DNA of 64,000 nucleotides from Flavimaricola marinus (GCF_900184895.1 NZ_FXZK01000004.1:1-64000), one strand, 5' to 3'. Positions 43,057-52,083 are shown, counted from the stretch's first letter. A program made the numbers and translations. The notes: generated by a model from the letters alone, not told the origin.

Positions 43057-44208
43057 TCAGGCGAAATAGTCGGCCAGAATGCGGCTGTAGATGGATTTGA
43101 GCTGCTGGATCTGTGCCACGCTGACCCGTTCATCCACCTGATGCATGGTCTTGCCCACCAGGCCGAATTCGACGACCGGGCAGTGCAATTTCACAAAGCG
43201 CGCATCCGAGGTGCCGCCAGAGGTGGAAAGCTCGGGGCGACGCCCCGTTTCGGCCTCGACCGCGGCACCGATCAGGTCGGACAGCGGGCCGGGTGGCGTG
43301 ACGAAGCTCTCGCCCGAGACCTTGACCTTCATGTCGATCGTGACGTCGAAGGTCTCGGCGGCGGCATCGACCTCGGTTTGCATCCATTGGATGAGTTCGG
43401 CGCTGGTGTGGTGATCGTTGAACCGGATGTTCACCGTCGCGCGGCACTGAGCGGGCACCACGTTGGTCGCCGGGTTGCCGGTGTCGATGGTCACGATGGC
43501 AAGGCTGGACGGATCGAAATGGTCCGATCCGTCGTCGAGCTTGTGCGACGCCAGCCTGTCCATCAGTCGGGCCATCGCGGGCATCGGGTTGACGTAGAGC
43601 GACGGGTAGGCCGAATGCCCCTGCACGCCAGTCACCGTGAAGAACACGTTCATCGAGCCGCGCCGCCCGATCTTCATCGCCTCGCCCATGATGTTGGGGC
43701 AGGTGGGCTCGCCCACGAGGCAATCGGTCATCGCCTCGCCCTCGGCGGCCATCCAGTTGAGCAGGGCCGTCGTGCCGTCCAGCGCGTCGCCTTCCTCGTC
43801 GCCGGTGATCGCCAGGATCACCGCTCCGTCCGGCGGCGTCGTCTGCACGAAGTCGATCGCGGCGGCGACAAAGGCCGCAACCCCGGATTTCATATCGGTC
43901 GAGCCGCGCCCCCACAGGAACCCATCCTTGATCTCGGCGCCAAAGGGATCGACCGTCCAATCCTCCGGATTGCCCAAGGGAACCACGTCCACGTGACCGT
44001 TGAAGCCAAACGATCTGTTGGCCCCCTTGTGACCCCATCTGGCAAAGAGGTTGCTGACGCCGCCGCGATCGACCCTCGTACAGGTAAAACCGGCCGCCGA
44101 CAGCACCGACTCCAGCAGGACCAACGCGCCGCCCTCGACAGGTGTGATCGACGGGCAGCGGACCAGATCGGCGGTCAGGGCAACAGGATCGACGGGTGAT
44201 TTGGACAT
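43057..44208 (-). CDS. dapE: Succinyl-diaminopimelate desuccinylase
   Basis: Zinc metallohydrolase of 383 residues in lysine and diaminopimelate synthesis. M20 motifs: [10 protein letters not shown] (first metal His and Asp), [10 protein letters not shown] (bridging Asp), TGDEEGDAL (catalytic and metal Glu), [14 protein letters not shown] and the C-terminal [12 protein letters not shown]. The start at 44208 has CCGGAGCCGTC upstream. dapD is 3.7 kb away on the same strand with the Hint gene pair between them. Confidence 0.95.
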   Translation of the reverse strand: MSKSPVDPVALTADLVRCPSITPVEGGALVLLESVLSAAGFTCTRVDRGGVSNLFARWGHKGANRSFGFNGHVDVVPLGNPEDWTVDPFGAEIKDGFLWGRGSTDMKSGVAAFVAAAIDFVQTTPPDGAVILAITGDEEGDALDGTTALLNWMAAEGEAMTDCLVGEPTCPNIMGEAMKIGRRGSMNVFFTVTGVQGHSAYPSLYVNPMPAMARLMDRLASHKLDDGSDHFDPSSLAIVTIDTGNPATNVVPAQCRATVNIRFNDHHTSAELIQWMQTEVDAAAETFDVTIDMKVKVSGESFVTPPGPLSDLIGAAVEAETGRRPELSTSGGTSDARFVKLHCPVVEFGLVGKTMHQVDERVSVAQIQQLKSIYSRILADYFA

Positions 44209-44493
44209 GACGGCTCCGGTTCTGGGTTGGGTCGGGGATAGCGCCGGGACGGCCGCGATGCAATCGGGACTGTTGCCCATCCGGCACAGGCCGCCAGTCG
44301 GGCCGGTCCTCGGGCCAATAGAACCGATGAAAACCGCGATTTTGATGTAATTTGGACGTAATAAGATGACCCGAGGCAGGGCAGACGCAAAATCGTCGGT
44401 AACGCGGAGCAGTTGTTACCAAATATAGTATGCGCCCGGAAACCGGGGCGGATTTGGCGTATGCGCTGACCTCTTGTGAGTAAGAGGCAGGAC
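44209..44493. other. Divergent control region of dapE and the Hint operon
   Basis: 285 bases, no gene. Before the anchor-L gene lies TATAGT (44424-44429), a plausible -10 box, with an inverted repeat GGTAAC...GTTACC (44398-44403 and 44415-44420) just upstream of it. No good -35 is seen. AAGAGGCAGGAC supplies the ribosome-binding site of the following ATG. Confidence 0.4.
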
Positions 44494-46077
44494 ATGGTTA
44501 CAGGGGTCGAACTGACCTATGACACAGGCGCCGACGCCATGGAGATGGCCGAGGCGATCTTTGGCGATAGCGTCGAGGTGGTCTCCGCGAGCTACTCCGG
44601 TTCGTACTATTCATCGGCGATCTACACCAACGGGGAGTCGATCTCGCCCAACGTGGTGCCGGGCGATACCGGGGTGATCCTGTCGACCGGGGCGGCGACA
44701 TATTTCACGAATTCCGGTGGCGGCTCGAACGACTATTCGAACACCAGCTACAACAGCGGTGGCGAGAATTACAACGACAGCTTCGATGACGTGGCCGGCA
44801 CCTATACCTATGACGCGGCCTATATGGACATCGTCTTCATCCCGGACGGGGATGTAATGACGATGCAGTTCGTCTTCGCTTCGGACGAATATCCGGAATA
44901 CTCGGATTCGATCTACAACGATGTCGTGCTGGTCGAGGTGAACGGTGAAGTCATCCCACTGTCCGTCACCAACTCGTCGACCTCGGTCACGGAGATCAAC
45001 CAGAACGAGAACGTCAACCTCTACAACGACAACACCGCCGATCAGTACAACACCGAGATGGACGGTTTTACCGTCACCATGACACTGACCATTCCGGTGG
45101 TGGCAGGGGAGGAGAACTCGATCCGGATCGGCATCGCGGACGCCTCGGACAGCAACTACGATTCCAATCTCCTGATCGCAGGGGATTCGCTCCAGACCGA
45201 TCTGGTGGCGATTCAGGACGATGTCACGGTAAAGGAAGGGGTGACCAAAACCGTCGATGTGCTGGACAACGATCTGAACGCCACCTCCGGCACTCTGGTC
45301 ATCACGCATATCAACGATATCGCTGTGACCGCGGGCGATACGGTCAACCTGACAACCGGTCAGTCGGTGACGCTGAATGCCGACGGGACGCTCTCGATCA
45401 CGGCGGATTCTGACAACGACACCGTTTCGTTCACCTACGAAACTGCGGCAGAGGATGGGTCCGGCGCTGTGCTGGAAACCGACGTTGGCTTTGTCACGGT
45501 CACCACGGTGCCGTGCTTCGTGGCCGGCACCCGGATCAGCACGCCGGACGGGGACCGGCGGGTCGAGGACCTTCAGCCCGGCGATCTGGTGCTGACCAAG
45601 GACGCAGGAGCGCAGCAGGTGCGCTGGGCCGGGCGGCGATCGGTCGCGGCGCAGGGCCGGATGGCTCCGGTCCTGATCCGCTCCGGGACATTTGGCACGC
45701 ATGGCGATGTCATGGTCTCGCCGCTGCACCGGGTTTTGGTCACGGGCGGCGTCGCGGAACTCCTGTTCGCCGAACCCGAAGTGCTGGTCACCGCCCGGGA
45801 TCTGGTCAACGACCGTTCGGTGCGACGGGTCGAAGGCGGAACGGTCGACTACGTGCACATCATGTTCGATGCACATCAGGTGATCTACGCCGATGGGCTG
45901 GCGACAGAGAGCTTCCTGCCGGGGCCGCAGACCACGAGCCTCTTCGAGGACGAAATCGTCGCCGAGATCTGCGCGATCTTTCCAGAGCTCGATCCGGTGA
46001 CGGGCGAGGGCTACAGCCCGGCCGCTCGGCGGACGCTCAGGGCCTATGAGGGCCGGTTGCTGGGGCAGGTGGCCTGA
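44494..46077 (+). CDS. Choice-of-anchor-L domain protein with C-terminal Hint domain
   Basis: Protein of 527 residues without a classical signal peptide. Residues about 1-245 match the choice-of-anchor-L pattern: AMEMAEAIFGDSVEVVSASYSG, GDTGVILSTGAA, AYMDIVFIPDG, FVFASDEYPEYSDSIYNDVVLVEVNGE and IGIADASDSNYDSNLLIAG. A cadherin-like module follows (TVDVLDNDLNATSGTLVI). Residues about 339-500 are a Hint domain: nucleophile Cys341 in VPCFVAGTRI, SPLHRVLVTGG and FDAHQVIYADGLATESF. There is no C-terminal His-Asn, so the domain resembles hedgehog/BIL-type autoprocessing. Rich in Asp/Asn/Tyr, like exported proteins sent through type I or other systems. The start ATG has GAGGCAGGAC; an upstream in-frame GTG is less likely. 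Confidence 0.84.
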   Translation: MVTGVELTYDTGADAMEMAEAIFGDSVEVVSASYSGSYYSSAIYTNGESISPNVVPGDTGVILSTGAATYFTNSGGGSNDYSNTSYNSGGENYNDSFDDVAGTYTYDAAYMDIVFIPDGDVMTMQFVFASDEYPEYSDSIYNDVVLVEVNGEVIPLSVTNSSTSVTEINQNENVNLYNDNTADQYNTEMDGFTVTMTLTIPVVAGEENSIRIGIADASDSNYDSNLLIAGDSLQTDLVAIQDDVTVKEGVTKTVDVLDNDLNATSGTLVITHINDIAVTAGDTVNLTTGQSVTLNADGTLSITADSDNDTVSFTYETAAEDGSGAVLETDVGFVTVTTVPCFVAGTRISTPDGDRRVEDLQPGDLVLTKDAGAQQVRWAGRRSVAAQGRMAPVLIRSGTFGTHGDVMVSPLHRVLVTGGVAELLFAEPEVLVTARDLVNDRSVRRVEGGTVDYVHIMFDAHQVIYADGLATESFLPGPQTTSLFEDEIVAEICAIFPELDPVTGEGYSPAARRTLRAYEGRLLGQVA

Positions 46078-46107
46078 TATGGCGCGACGGGTCCGGGGGC
46101 AGTCGAT

Positions 46108-47226
46108 ATGAGTTGGGTCGGCCTTCGAGACGGCACCGACGCCGTGATGCAGCCGTCCGGGCTGGGGCGGATCAACACCGGCCACCGGCCCGATCCCGAC
46201 GAGGTGTTGGCGCAGGGCTCTCTGGTGATCGAGTTTCGGCACGATCTGTCGGACAGGCCGGTCAACATTCTGCGCTACACGCGGCGCGATCCCACCGCGG
46301 CGGTGGTGACCCTGCGCAGCGATCCCGACGGGACACTGTCGTTGCTGATGCGGCAGGGCGAGAAGGACGCCCTCTACTGCCTGCACTTGCCCACCCTCCT
46401 GCAATTCGAACCGGTTATTGTGCACTATATCTGGGACAACCTGCGCGGCGTGGGGGTCTTCGCGGCCTGCTTGCCGGAGCGGGAACTGTATCAGGTCTGC
46501 GAACTGGCCAACCCGCTTCCGCTCAGCTGGCGCGATGCCACGCAGATCATGGCCGACCGGGGGCGCTGTCAGACCCATGACGGGATGACAAGCGCCGCGA
46601 TTGCCGATCACATCGTGCCGATCGGTCCGCAACCGGGCATCGATGGGGCCGGGCTGATCTCGACGCCGGGCGGAACGCGCCGCCTGCAAGATCTGCGCAA
46701 CGGCGATATGATAGTCGCCGCCGACGGGTATCCCGCTCAGGTGCGCTGGATCGGGCGGTCCGAATTGCTGACGCGAGGGCTCGGCGCGCCACTCAGGATG
46801 CGCTCTCCCTATTTCGGCGTGTCTACCGACCTGATGCTTAGCGGCGGAGCGATCTTGCGACTTGAGGGGACCGAGGTCGAATATCTTTTCGGCGAACCGG
46901 AAGTCGCTGTGGCGGTCCGTCATCTGGTCGATGGCCGGTCGATTATCGCCCAGACACCCAAGCCGGGGCAGGCACAGAACGAAGGCAGCCAGCCGCCGGT
47001 CCGCGAATACTACCAACTGGTCTTGGATCGGGCGGTGCCGCTCAGGGTCTCCGGCGTGGTCATCGAGACGCTCGAGACCTACGACATACTGCAATCGCCT
47101 GCATTGCACCGTTGGTCGATACTGGCGGAGACACCGACAGAACTCCTGCCGCGCGGTCAGGCCGCGGCCTGCCTGCGGTTGCGCGACTACGAGGCACAGA
47201 CCTTACGGCAGATGCAGGCGGCCTAG
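46108..47226 (+). CDS. Hint-domain-like protein with lost catalytic residues
   Basis: Protein of 372 residues encoded 31 bases after the anchor-L/Hint gene. The N-terminal 180 residues (SLVIEFRHDLSDRPVNILRY, TLRSDPDGTLSLLMRQG) look like a beta-sandwich. The second half aligns with the Hint domain of its neighbour (LISTPGGTRRLQDLRNGDM, AQVRWIGRSE, VEYLFGEPEVAVAVRHLVDGRS, then the closing ETLETYDIL). The three key positions differ: PCFVAGT becomes GIDGAG, SPLHRVL becomes SGGAILR, and FDAHQV becomes LDRAVP. It should therefore not autoprocess and may be an inhibitor, chaperone or decoy for the active partner. That role is inference. Confidence 0.78.
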   Translation: MSWVGLRDGTDAVMQPSGLGRINTGHRPDPDEVLAQGSLVIEFRHDLSDRPVNILRYTRRDPTAAVVTLRSDPDGTLSLLMRQGEKDALYCLHLPTLLQFEPVIVHYIWDNLRGVGVFAACLPERELYQVCELANPLPLSWRDATQIMADRGRCQTHDGMTSAAIADHIVPIGPQPGIDGAGLISTPGGTRRLQDLRNGDMIVAADGYPAQVRWIGRSELLTRGLGAPLRMRSPYFGVSTDLMLSGGAILRLEGTEVEYLFGEPEVAVAVRHLVDGRSIIAQTPKPGQAQNEGSQPPVREYYQLVLDRAVPLRVSGVVIETLETYDILQSPALHRWSILAETPTELLPRGQAAACLRLRDYEAQTLRQMQAA

Positions 47227-47289
47227 AGAGCCGCGCGCCGACAGTGCGCCCAAGAGGGCTGTGTGTTCCTGCCTGAGCAGACAGTCAAC

Positions 47290-47646
47290 CTAGGCGCCGC
47301 CGGATATCTCGTCGTCGTCCTCGTCGCCGTAAAACGGGGTCATCTGCGCCACGATCACACTGTTCTCCTCCAAGGCGCGGGCCATCAGGGCACGCTCCTC
47401 GTCGGGGATGTCATGGCCTTCGGCGAGGCGTTCGTCCAACGTGCCATAGCCCGACACGTCGAGAGGGGCCATGTCGGCCTGCTTGAGGATGGCGACCGTC
47501 TCACGCACGGCTTCGGCCTCGTCGATGCCGCTGGCATAGCACATCAGGGCGGCGCCGGTGGCATCCTTGGGCAAGCCGTCGCCGGTCTTGCGGCCAACTT
47601 CGATGAGCAAGGTATAGACCTGCTGGCGGGACGGTTTCTTGGTCAT
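47290..47646 (-). CDS. Small conserved-looking protein of unknown function
   Basis: Soluble protein of 118 residues, starting MTKKPSRQQVYTLLIEVGRKTG and ending with an acidic tail (GDEDDDEISGG). Predicted mainly helical. I do not recognise the family. AAGGAAG lies 7 bases before the ATG at 47646, and the start overlaps the stop of the upstream membrane protein (ATGA), so it belongs to the dapD unit. Confidence 0.68.
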   Translation of the reverse strand: MTKKPSRQQVYTLLIEVGRKTGDGLPKDATGAALMCYASGIDEAEAVRETVAILKQADMAPLDVSGYGTLDERLAEGHDIPDEERALMARALEENSVIVAQMTPFYGDEDDDEISGGA

Positions 47647-47936
47647 CGCACATCTTCCTTCTCGGGGCGGTCCTGCCACCGCGATTTCGATGCCCAGATC
47701 GACGCCGTGATCAGGACAAGTTGCATCGGCACAAAGAACACCATGAACATGATCGCCACCGTGGCCAGTGCTCCGGGCTGGGCGGCATAGACATAGGACA
47801 TCAGCGGCGGAAAGATCAGTGCAAACACAGCCAGCAACGCGGCAAAGTCAAACGCCACGAGGCCCCAAGCTGCCAACCAGGAGGGGCGCACGCCCGACGC
47901 AACGCGACCCCGCCCGATCAGCCAGCTTGTGACCAC
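47643..47936 (-). CDS. Small membrane protein of unknown function
   Basis: Protein of 97 residues with two long hydrophobic segments (LVAFDFAALLAVFALIFPPLMSYV and LATVAIMFMVFFVPMQLVLITASIW). I chose the GTG at 47936 because it follows AGGGACCGGGGCC and sits 11 bases after the dapD stop; an earlier start would overlap dapD. No family recognised. It lies between dapD and the small soluble protein and is presumably co-transcribed with both. Confidence 0.65.
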   Translation of the reverse strand: MVTSWLIGRGRVASGVRPSWLAAWGLVAFDFAALLAVFALIFPPLMSYVYAAQPGALATVAIMFMVFFVPMQLVLITASIWASKSRWQDRPEKEDVR

Positions 47937-47947
47937 GGCCCCGGTCC

Positions 47948-48775
47948 CTAGTCGCGCAGCAACTCGTTGATGCCGGTCTTCGAACGGGTGCGCTCGTCGA
48001 CGCGCTTCACGATCACGGCGCAATACAGATTGACGTCGTTCTTCGACGGCATGGAGCCCGCGACGACCACGGAGTAGGGCGGCACTTCGCCATACATGAC
48101 TTCGCCGGTCTCACGGTCGACGATCTTGGTCGACTGGCCGATGAACACGCCCATGCCAAGGACAGAGCCTTCGCGGACGATGCAGCCCTCGACCACCTCG
48201 GAGCGGGCGCCGATAAAGCAGTTGTCCTCGATGATCGTCGGGCCGGCCTGCATCGGCTCCAGAACGCCGCCGATGCCGACGCCGCCGGACAGGTGGACGT
48301 TCTTGCCGATCTGGGCGCAGCTGCCGACAGTGGCCCAGCCGTCGACCATCGTGCCCTCGTCGACATAGGCGCCGAGGTTCACGAAAGAGGGCATCAGCAC
48401 CACGCCGGGCGCGATATAGGCAGAGCGGCGGACGATGCTGCCGGGCACCGCGCGAAAGCCCGCGTCGCGCCACTGGTTCTCGCCCCAGCCGTCAAACTTG
48501 GAGGGCACCTTGTCCCACCAAGTCGAGCCGCCATTGCCGCCGGAAATCGGCTCCATGTCATTCAGACGGAAGGACAGTAGAACCGCCTTCTTGGCCCACT
48601 GGTTCACATGCCAATCGCCGGTCTCCAGCTTCTCTGCGACGCGCAGTTTGCCGCTGTCGAGCGCGTTCAGCGTGTCTTCGATGGCTTCGCGGGTCTCGCC
48701 CGTGGTGGCGGGGGTGATCGCATCGCGACCTTCCCATGCGGCTTCGATGGCGGTCTCAAGTGCAGCGTTCGACAT
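47948..48775 (-). CDS. dapD: 2,3,4,5-tetrahydropyridine-2,6-dicarboxylate N-succinyltransferase
   Basis: Trimeric left-handed beta-helix enzyme of 275 residues that succinylates tetrahydrodipicolinate in lysine/diaminopimelate synthesis. The N-terminal helix domain ([17 protein letters not shown]) is followed by hexapeptide repeats around [41 protein letters not shown], and [30 protein letters not shown] and VVVAGSMPS. Length is exact for the family. Product feeds DapC and then DapE, encoded nearby. Confidence 0.96.
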   Translation of the reverse strand: MSNAALETAIEAAWEGRDAITPATTGETREAIEDTLNALDSGKLRVAEKLETGDWHVNQWAKKAVLLSFRLNDMEPISGGNGGSTWWDKVPSKFDGWGENQWRDAGFRAVPGSIVRRSAYIAPGVVLMPSFVNLGAYVDEGTMVDGWATVGSCAQIGKNVHLSGGVGIGGVLEPMQAGPTIIEDNCFIGARSEVVEGCIVREGSVLGMGVFIGQSTKIVDRETGEVMYGEVPPYSVVVAGSMPSKNDVNLYCAVIVKRVDERTRSKTGINELLRD

Positions 48776-48860
48776 TCGGGCGTTCCTTCGGATCAGATCG
48801 GCGGTTCGCGGCTATCTAGCGGGCAAGGGCGGCTTAGGCAACAAAAGGCTGCACGGCCGC

Positions 48861-49790
48861 TCAGCCGTCAAACGGGCCAGGGGCCGGATTGGCGCCACAG
48901 ATCAGCACTGCGACGCGCTCGCCGGGGGCCGGAACATAGGCACCGGAGGTCAGCGCCGCCAAGGCGGCAGCCCCGGCCGGTTCGACATACTGGCGCATGC
49001 GATCCCAGATCAGGCGCTGGGCGGCGGCAATCGCCTCGTCGGCGACAAGCGCCACCTCGACGCCCTGCGCCTTGGCCAGATCATAGCACAGGCGGCCGAT
49101 CTTGCTGGCACCAAGGGCATTGGCGGCAATGCCGCTCACCTGCACGGTCGCATCAGGACCGTCGCGCAAGGCGGTGTGCAGCGTCGGCGCGAGAACAGGT
49201 TCGACCGCCACAACCTTGCGGCGGCCCTGCAGCCACGCCAGAGTGCCGCCGATCAAGCCGCCCCCGCCGACGGCGATTAGAACGGTATCGGCCTGCAAGC
49301 CCTGCTCCTCCCATTCCATCATCAGCGTGCCCTGACCTGCCAGAGTCATCGGCGCGTCGTAGGCATGGATCTGCATCGCCCCGGTCTCTGCCTCATAGGC
49401 TTGGGCCTTGGCAAAGGCGTCAGAATAGAGGCCGGGCACGACCTCGAGATCGGCCCCCGTCGCTTCGATCACCGCGATCTTGGACGGGCCCGCCATCTCG
49501 GGCACGAAGATGCGGGCAGGATAGCCGAGGCTATGGGCGGCATAGCCCGCAGCGGCGCCGTGATTGCCGCCCGACGCGGCCACGATCCCGGCCTTCGGCA
49601 CATCGGTGGCAAGCAGAGAATTGAACGCACCGCGGGCCTTGAACGTGCCGGTCAACTGGGTGTTCTCCAGCTTGAACTCGATCGTTTGGCCCTCGACCAC
49701 GGCAGAGGAGGTCAGCACCGGCGTGCGATGCACATGGTCCTTGATCCGGGCAGCAGCGGCGCGAATCTGGTCAACGGTTGGAACAGTCAT
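48861..49790 (-). CDS. Threonine/serine dehydratase-like PLP enzyme
   Basis: Fold-type II PLP enzyme of 309 residues. The Schiff-base Lys is in TGTFKARGAFN, the cofactor Asn loop is AASGGNHGAAAGYA, and the glycine phosphate loop is AVGGGGLIGG. There is no C-terminal ACT domain, so it is the short catabolic or serine-dehydratase/racemase-like kind rather than biosynthetic IlvA. The ATG at 49790 is chosen because the upstream extension is Arg-rich and unlike the family. It may give 2-oxobutyrate from threonine or act on serine. Confidence 0.87.
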   Translation of the reverse strand: MTVPTVDQIRAAAARIKDHVHRTPVLTSSAVVEGQTIEFKLENTQLTGTFKARGAFNSLLATDVPKAGIVAASGGNHGAAAGYAAHSLGYPARIFVPEMAGPSKIAVIEATGADLEVVPGLYSDAFAKAQAYEAETGAMQIHAYDAPMTLAGQGTLMMEWEEQGLQADTVLIAVGGGGLIGGTLAWLQGRRKVVAVEPVLAPTLHTALRDGPDATVQVSGIAANALGASKIGRLCYDLAKAQGVEVALVADEAIAAAQRLIWDRMRQYVEPAGAAALAALTSGAYVPAPGERVAVLICGANPAPGPFDG

Positions 49791-49939
49791 CACAAATCCC
49801 GGTTTTTGTGTCCTGACGCGCAGTTTGACAGCAGGCCGCAGGGGCCACAAGCGGCTAAGCCTTGAACGGCATGGGCCCCTATGCGACGGTCCGGTGCAGG
49901 GGCTCATGGCCCGTTTGACGGGCACCGATCGGAGAGGAC

Positions 49940-50680
49940 ATGGCTCAAACTGCGCATGGTCAGGCGCTGACCACCATCTTTGACCATATCTACATCATCA
50001 ACCTTCCGTTCCGGACCGACCGGCGGAGCGAGATCGCGGCCCAACTGGCGCTGGTCGGGCTGTCGTTCGAGCATCCGCAGGTGACGCTGTTCCCTGCGAT
50101 CCGGCCCGACGATGCCGGCGTCTGGCCCACCGTCGGAACGCTGGGGTGCTTCATGAGCCAGCTCGCCGTGCTCGGGGCGGCGCTAGAGGCAGGGCACCGG
50201 TCGATCCTGATCCTCGAAGACGATCTGGACTGGTCGCAAACCTTTCTGCAAACACCAGCGGACACCATCGCGGCATGGAAAGACGCCGACTGGGATTTCC
50301 TGCACGCCGGGCTTGAGGCGGCGGGAGAGGGCGACACGCAGGTCGCGCTCAAGATGCTGACGCCGCAGGACGACCTGATGCTCACCCATTTCATCGGATT
50401 GCGTGGCGATATCATCGGCGAAGCGCGCGACTACCTCGAAGCGATCACAAAGCGGCCGCTCGGGTCGCCCGAGGGGGGGCCGATGCACCTCGATGGGGCC
50501 TATCTGTGGTATCGACGGGCGCATCCGGACAGGCAAACGGCGGTCGGGCAGCCCCGGCTGGCTTTGCAGCGCTGGTCTCGAACCGATATCCATGATCTGG
50601 GGTGGAAGGACAGCGTGCCCGTGGTGCGACAACTGGTCCGGGGGATGCGCATCCTGCGCAACCGGCTCCGACCGCGATAG
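49940..50680 (+). CDS. Glycosyltransferase family 25 protein
   Basis: Enzyme of 246 residues of the LPS/lipooligosaccharide GT25 type. Visible: the N-terminal IYIINLPFRTDRRSEIA, TLGCFMSQLAVLGAALEAGHRSILILEDDLDW with the DxD-type acidic motif LEDDLD, and the GAYLWYRRAHP region near the C-terminus. It most likely transfers a hexose to LPS core or a polysaccharide. GGAGAGGAC precedes the ATG. It stands alone between dehydratase and LOG genes. Confidence 0.85.
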   Translation: MAQTAHGQALTTIFDHIYIINLPFRTDRRSEIAAQLALVGLSFEHPQVTLFPAIRPDDAGVWPTVGTLGCFMSQLAVLGAALEAGHRSILILEDDLDWSQTFLQTPADTIAAWKDADWDFLHAGLEAAGEGDTQVALKMLTPQDDLMLTHFIGLRGDIIGEARDYLEAITKRPLGSPEGGPMHLDGAYLWYRRAHPDRQTAVGQPRLALQRWSRTDIHDLGWKDSVPVVRQLVRGMRILRNRLRPR

Positions 50681-50737
50681 AATTCCGGCTCCGAAAGGCG
50701 CCCAGCAACAATAGATCCGACGCAAGGACATTTCTGA

Positions 50738-51586
50738 ATGCAAGACCTCAACCGACACAGCCCATTCCGTGACAGCGGCGAAGACCGCAGAACAGCCAAC
50801 GAAGTCCCCGATACCCCGCAGACGCGCTCGCCCACCTACGCCCTGGCCTTTGCGGATGACGATTTCCTGTGCCGGCCAGAACTGCGGCCCGTGCGGCTGC
50901 AACTGGAATTGCTAAAGCCGCAAATGGCGCTCGATGAGGCCGGGATCGAAAGCACCATCGTCATGTTCGGCGGCGCACGTATTCCCTCGCCCGCCAACAA
51001 GGCCACCGCGCGGACGCAAACCCTCGCCGATCTCAGCGCCTACTACGCCGAGGCCGAACGCTTTGCCCGGATCATGACGGAACGGTCGATGGCCAAGGGC
51101 GGGCATCAGGACGTGGTGGTGACGGGTGGCGGGCCCGGTGTAATGGAGGCGGGCAACCGTGGCGCATTCGAGGCCGGCGGGCGCAGCGTCGGGCTGAACA
51201 TCGTTCTGCCCCACGAACAGGCGCCCAACGAATACGTCACGCCGGAGCTTTGCTTCAATTTCCACTACTTCGCGATCCGCAAGATGCATTTCCTCATGCG
51301 GGCGCGGGCGGTCTGCGTGTTTCCGGGGGGCTTCGGCACCTTGGACGAAACCTTCGAGGCGCTCACCCTGATCCAGACCGGGCGGATGGAGCAGGTGCCG
51401 TTCCTGCTCTTTGGCCGGGCCTTCTGGGAAAAGATCATCAACTGGGAGGCGCTGGCCGACGCCGGCACCATATCCGAGCAGGATCTGGCGCTGTTCAAGT
51501 TCGTCGAAACCGCCGATGAGGCCGTCGAGGCGATCGACAACTGGGACGGGGCGGGCACCAAGCGAGGGGCAATCCCCGGCCGGTAA
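50738..51586 (+). CDS. LOG-family protein (cytokinin riboside 5'-monophosphate phosphoribohydrolase-like)
   Basis: Rossmann-fold hydrolase of 282 residues. The motif FPGGFGTLDETFEALTLIQTG carries the PGGxGTxxE signature of LOG/lysine-decarboxylase-annotated proteins, and VVTGGGPGVMEAGNRGAFEAGG supplies the nucleotide-binding loop. The protein is longer at the N-terminus than the 190-residue class, fitting the larger LOG group common in proteobacteria. Likely cleaves nucleoside monophosphates to base and ribose phosphate. No lysine decarboxylase activity is expected. Confidence 0.9.
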   Translation: MQDLNRHSPFRDSGEDRRTANEVPDTPQTRSPTYALAFADDDFLCRPELRPVRLQLELLKPQMALDEAGIESTIVMFGGARIPSPANKATARTQTLADLSAYYAEAERFARIMTERSMAKGGHQDVVVTGGGPGVMEAGNRGAFEAGGRSVGLNIVLPHEQAPNEYVTPELCFNFHYFAIRKMHFLMRARAVCVFPGGFGTLDETFEALTLIQTGRMEQVPFLLFGRAFWEKIINWEALADAGTISEQDLALFKFVETADEAVEAIDNWDGAGTKRGAIPGR

Positions 51587-51695
51587 GCGGCCGCAGGCGC
51601 AGCTACGCGACGGCGCGAATGGCGGGTTTGAGCCCGTTTTACCGGATGCTGCGGAGCGGACGAACGTCAGCTATGGCGCTGCGGGCTTCTAACGT

Positions 51696-51746
51696 TTAGG
51701 TGTTGACCTAACCTTAGGGCGGCCCTATACTTAGGTCCATGCCTAA
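51696..51746 (+). promoter_or_regulatory. Promoter and operators of the ArsR/SRPBCC operon
   Basis: A near-consensus sigma-70 promoter is seen: TTGACC (51703-51708), 17-bp spacer, TATACT (51726-51731), 8 bases before the ATG at 51739. The transcript therefore probably starts at the ATG, without a leader. The -35 lies inside TTAGGT-GTTG-ACCTAA (51696-51711) and the -10/start lies inside TTAGG-TCCATG-CCTAA (51731-51746). These two dyads share the TTAGG half-site, as expected for autorepression by the ArsR-type protein encoded next. Confidence 0.72.
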
Positions 51747-52083
51747 CCAAAAGAACCCCATAGAACAGACCTTCATCGCACTTTCCGATCCAACGCGGCG
51801 TGCTGTGGTTCAGACGCTTAGCGAAGGGTCAGCAACCGTCTCGCAACTTGCCAACCCATTCGACATGGCGCTGCCATCCTTCACGCAGCATCTCGGTGTT
51901 CTGGAAAATGCGGGCCTTATCGTGTCGCGACGGGAAGGCCGGAGCCGCGTCTGTTCGCTGAACCCTTCAGCCTTGAAGGATGCGGAAGACTGGATGGCCT
52001 CTTACCGGAGGCAATGGGAAAGCCGCTTGGATCGCTTTGAAGCTCACCTTGAAAACGCAAAGAAAGATAAATCCAATGACTGA
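51739..52083 (+). CDS. ArsR-family transcriptional regulator (SRPBCC-linked type)
   Basis: Regulator of 114 residues with a winged helix: IEQTFIALSDPTRRAVVQTL, ATVSQLANPFDMALPSFTQHL, GVLENAGLIVSRREGRSRV. The ALSDPTRR start and PFDMALPSFTQHLxVLE recognition helix are typical of the ArsR proteins paired with AHSA1/SRPBCC proteins, not of metal sensors; no metal Cys pair is seen. It overlaps the SRPBCC gene by 8 bases. Base composition is clearly less GC-rich than its neighbours, which suggests recent transfer. The mRNA appears leaderless. Confidence 0.9.
   Translation: MPNQKNPIEQTFIALSDPTRRAVVQTLSEGSATVSQLANPFDMALPSFTQHLGVLENAGLIVSRREGRSRVCSLNPSALKDAEDWMASYRRQWESRLDRFEAHLENAKKDKSND

Noticed and set aside
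42253-44199. A 648-codon open frame on the plus strand
   Set aside because: Antisense to rnr and dapE, no motifs, no start signal.
44611-47109. An 832-codon open frame on the minus strand
   Set aside because: It is antisense to the two Hint-family genes, has no recognisable motif, is rich in His/Arg/Asp as shadow frames of high-GC genes are, and lacks a start site.
50738-51586. Lysine decarboxylase
   Set aside because: The PGGxGTxxE motif identifies the LOG family. The old lysine-decarboxylase label is a known mis-annotation.
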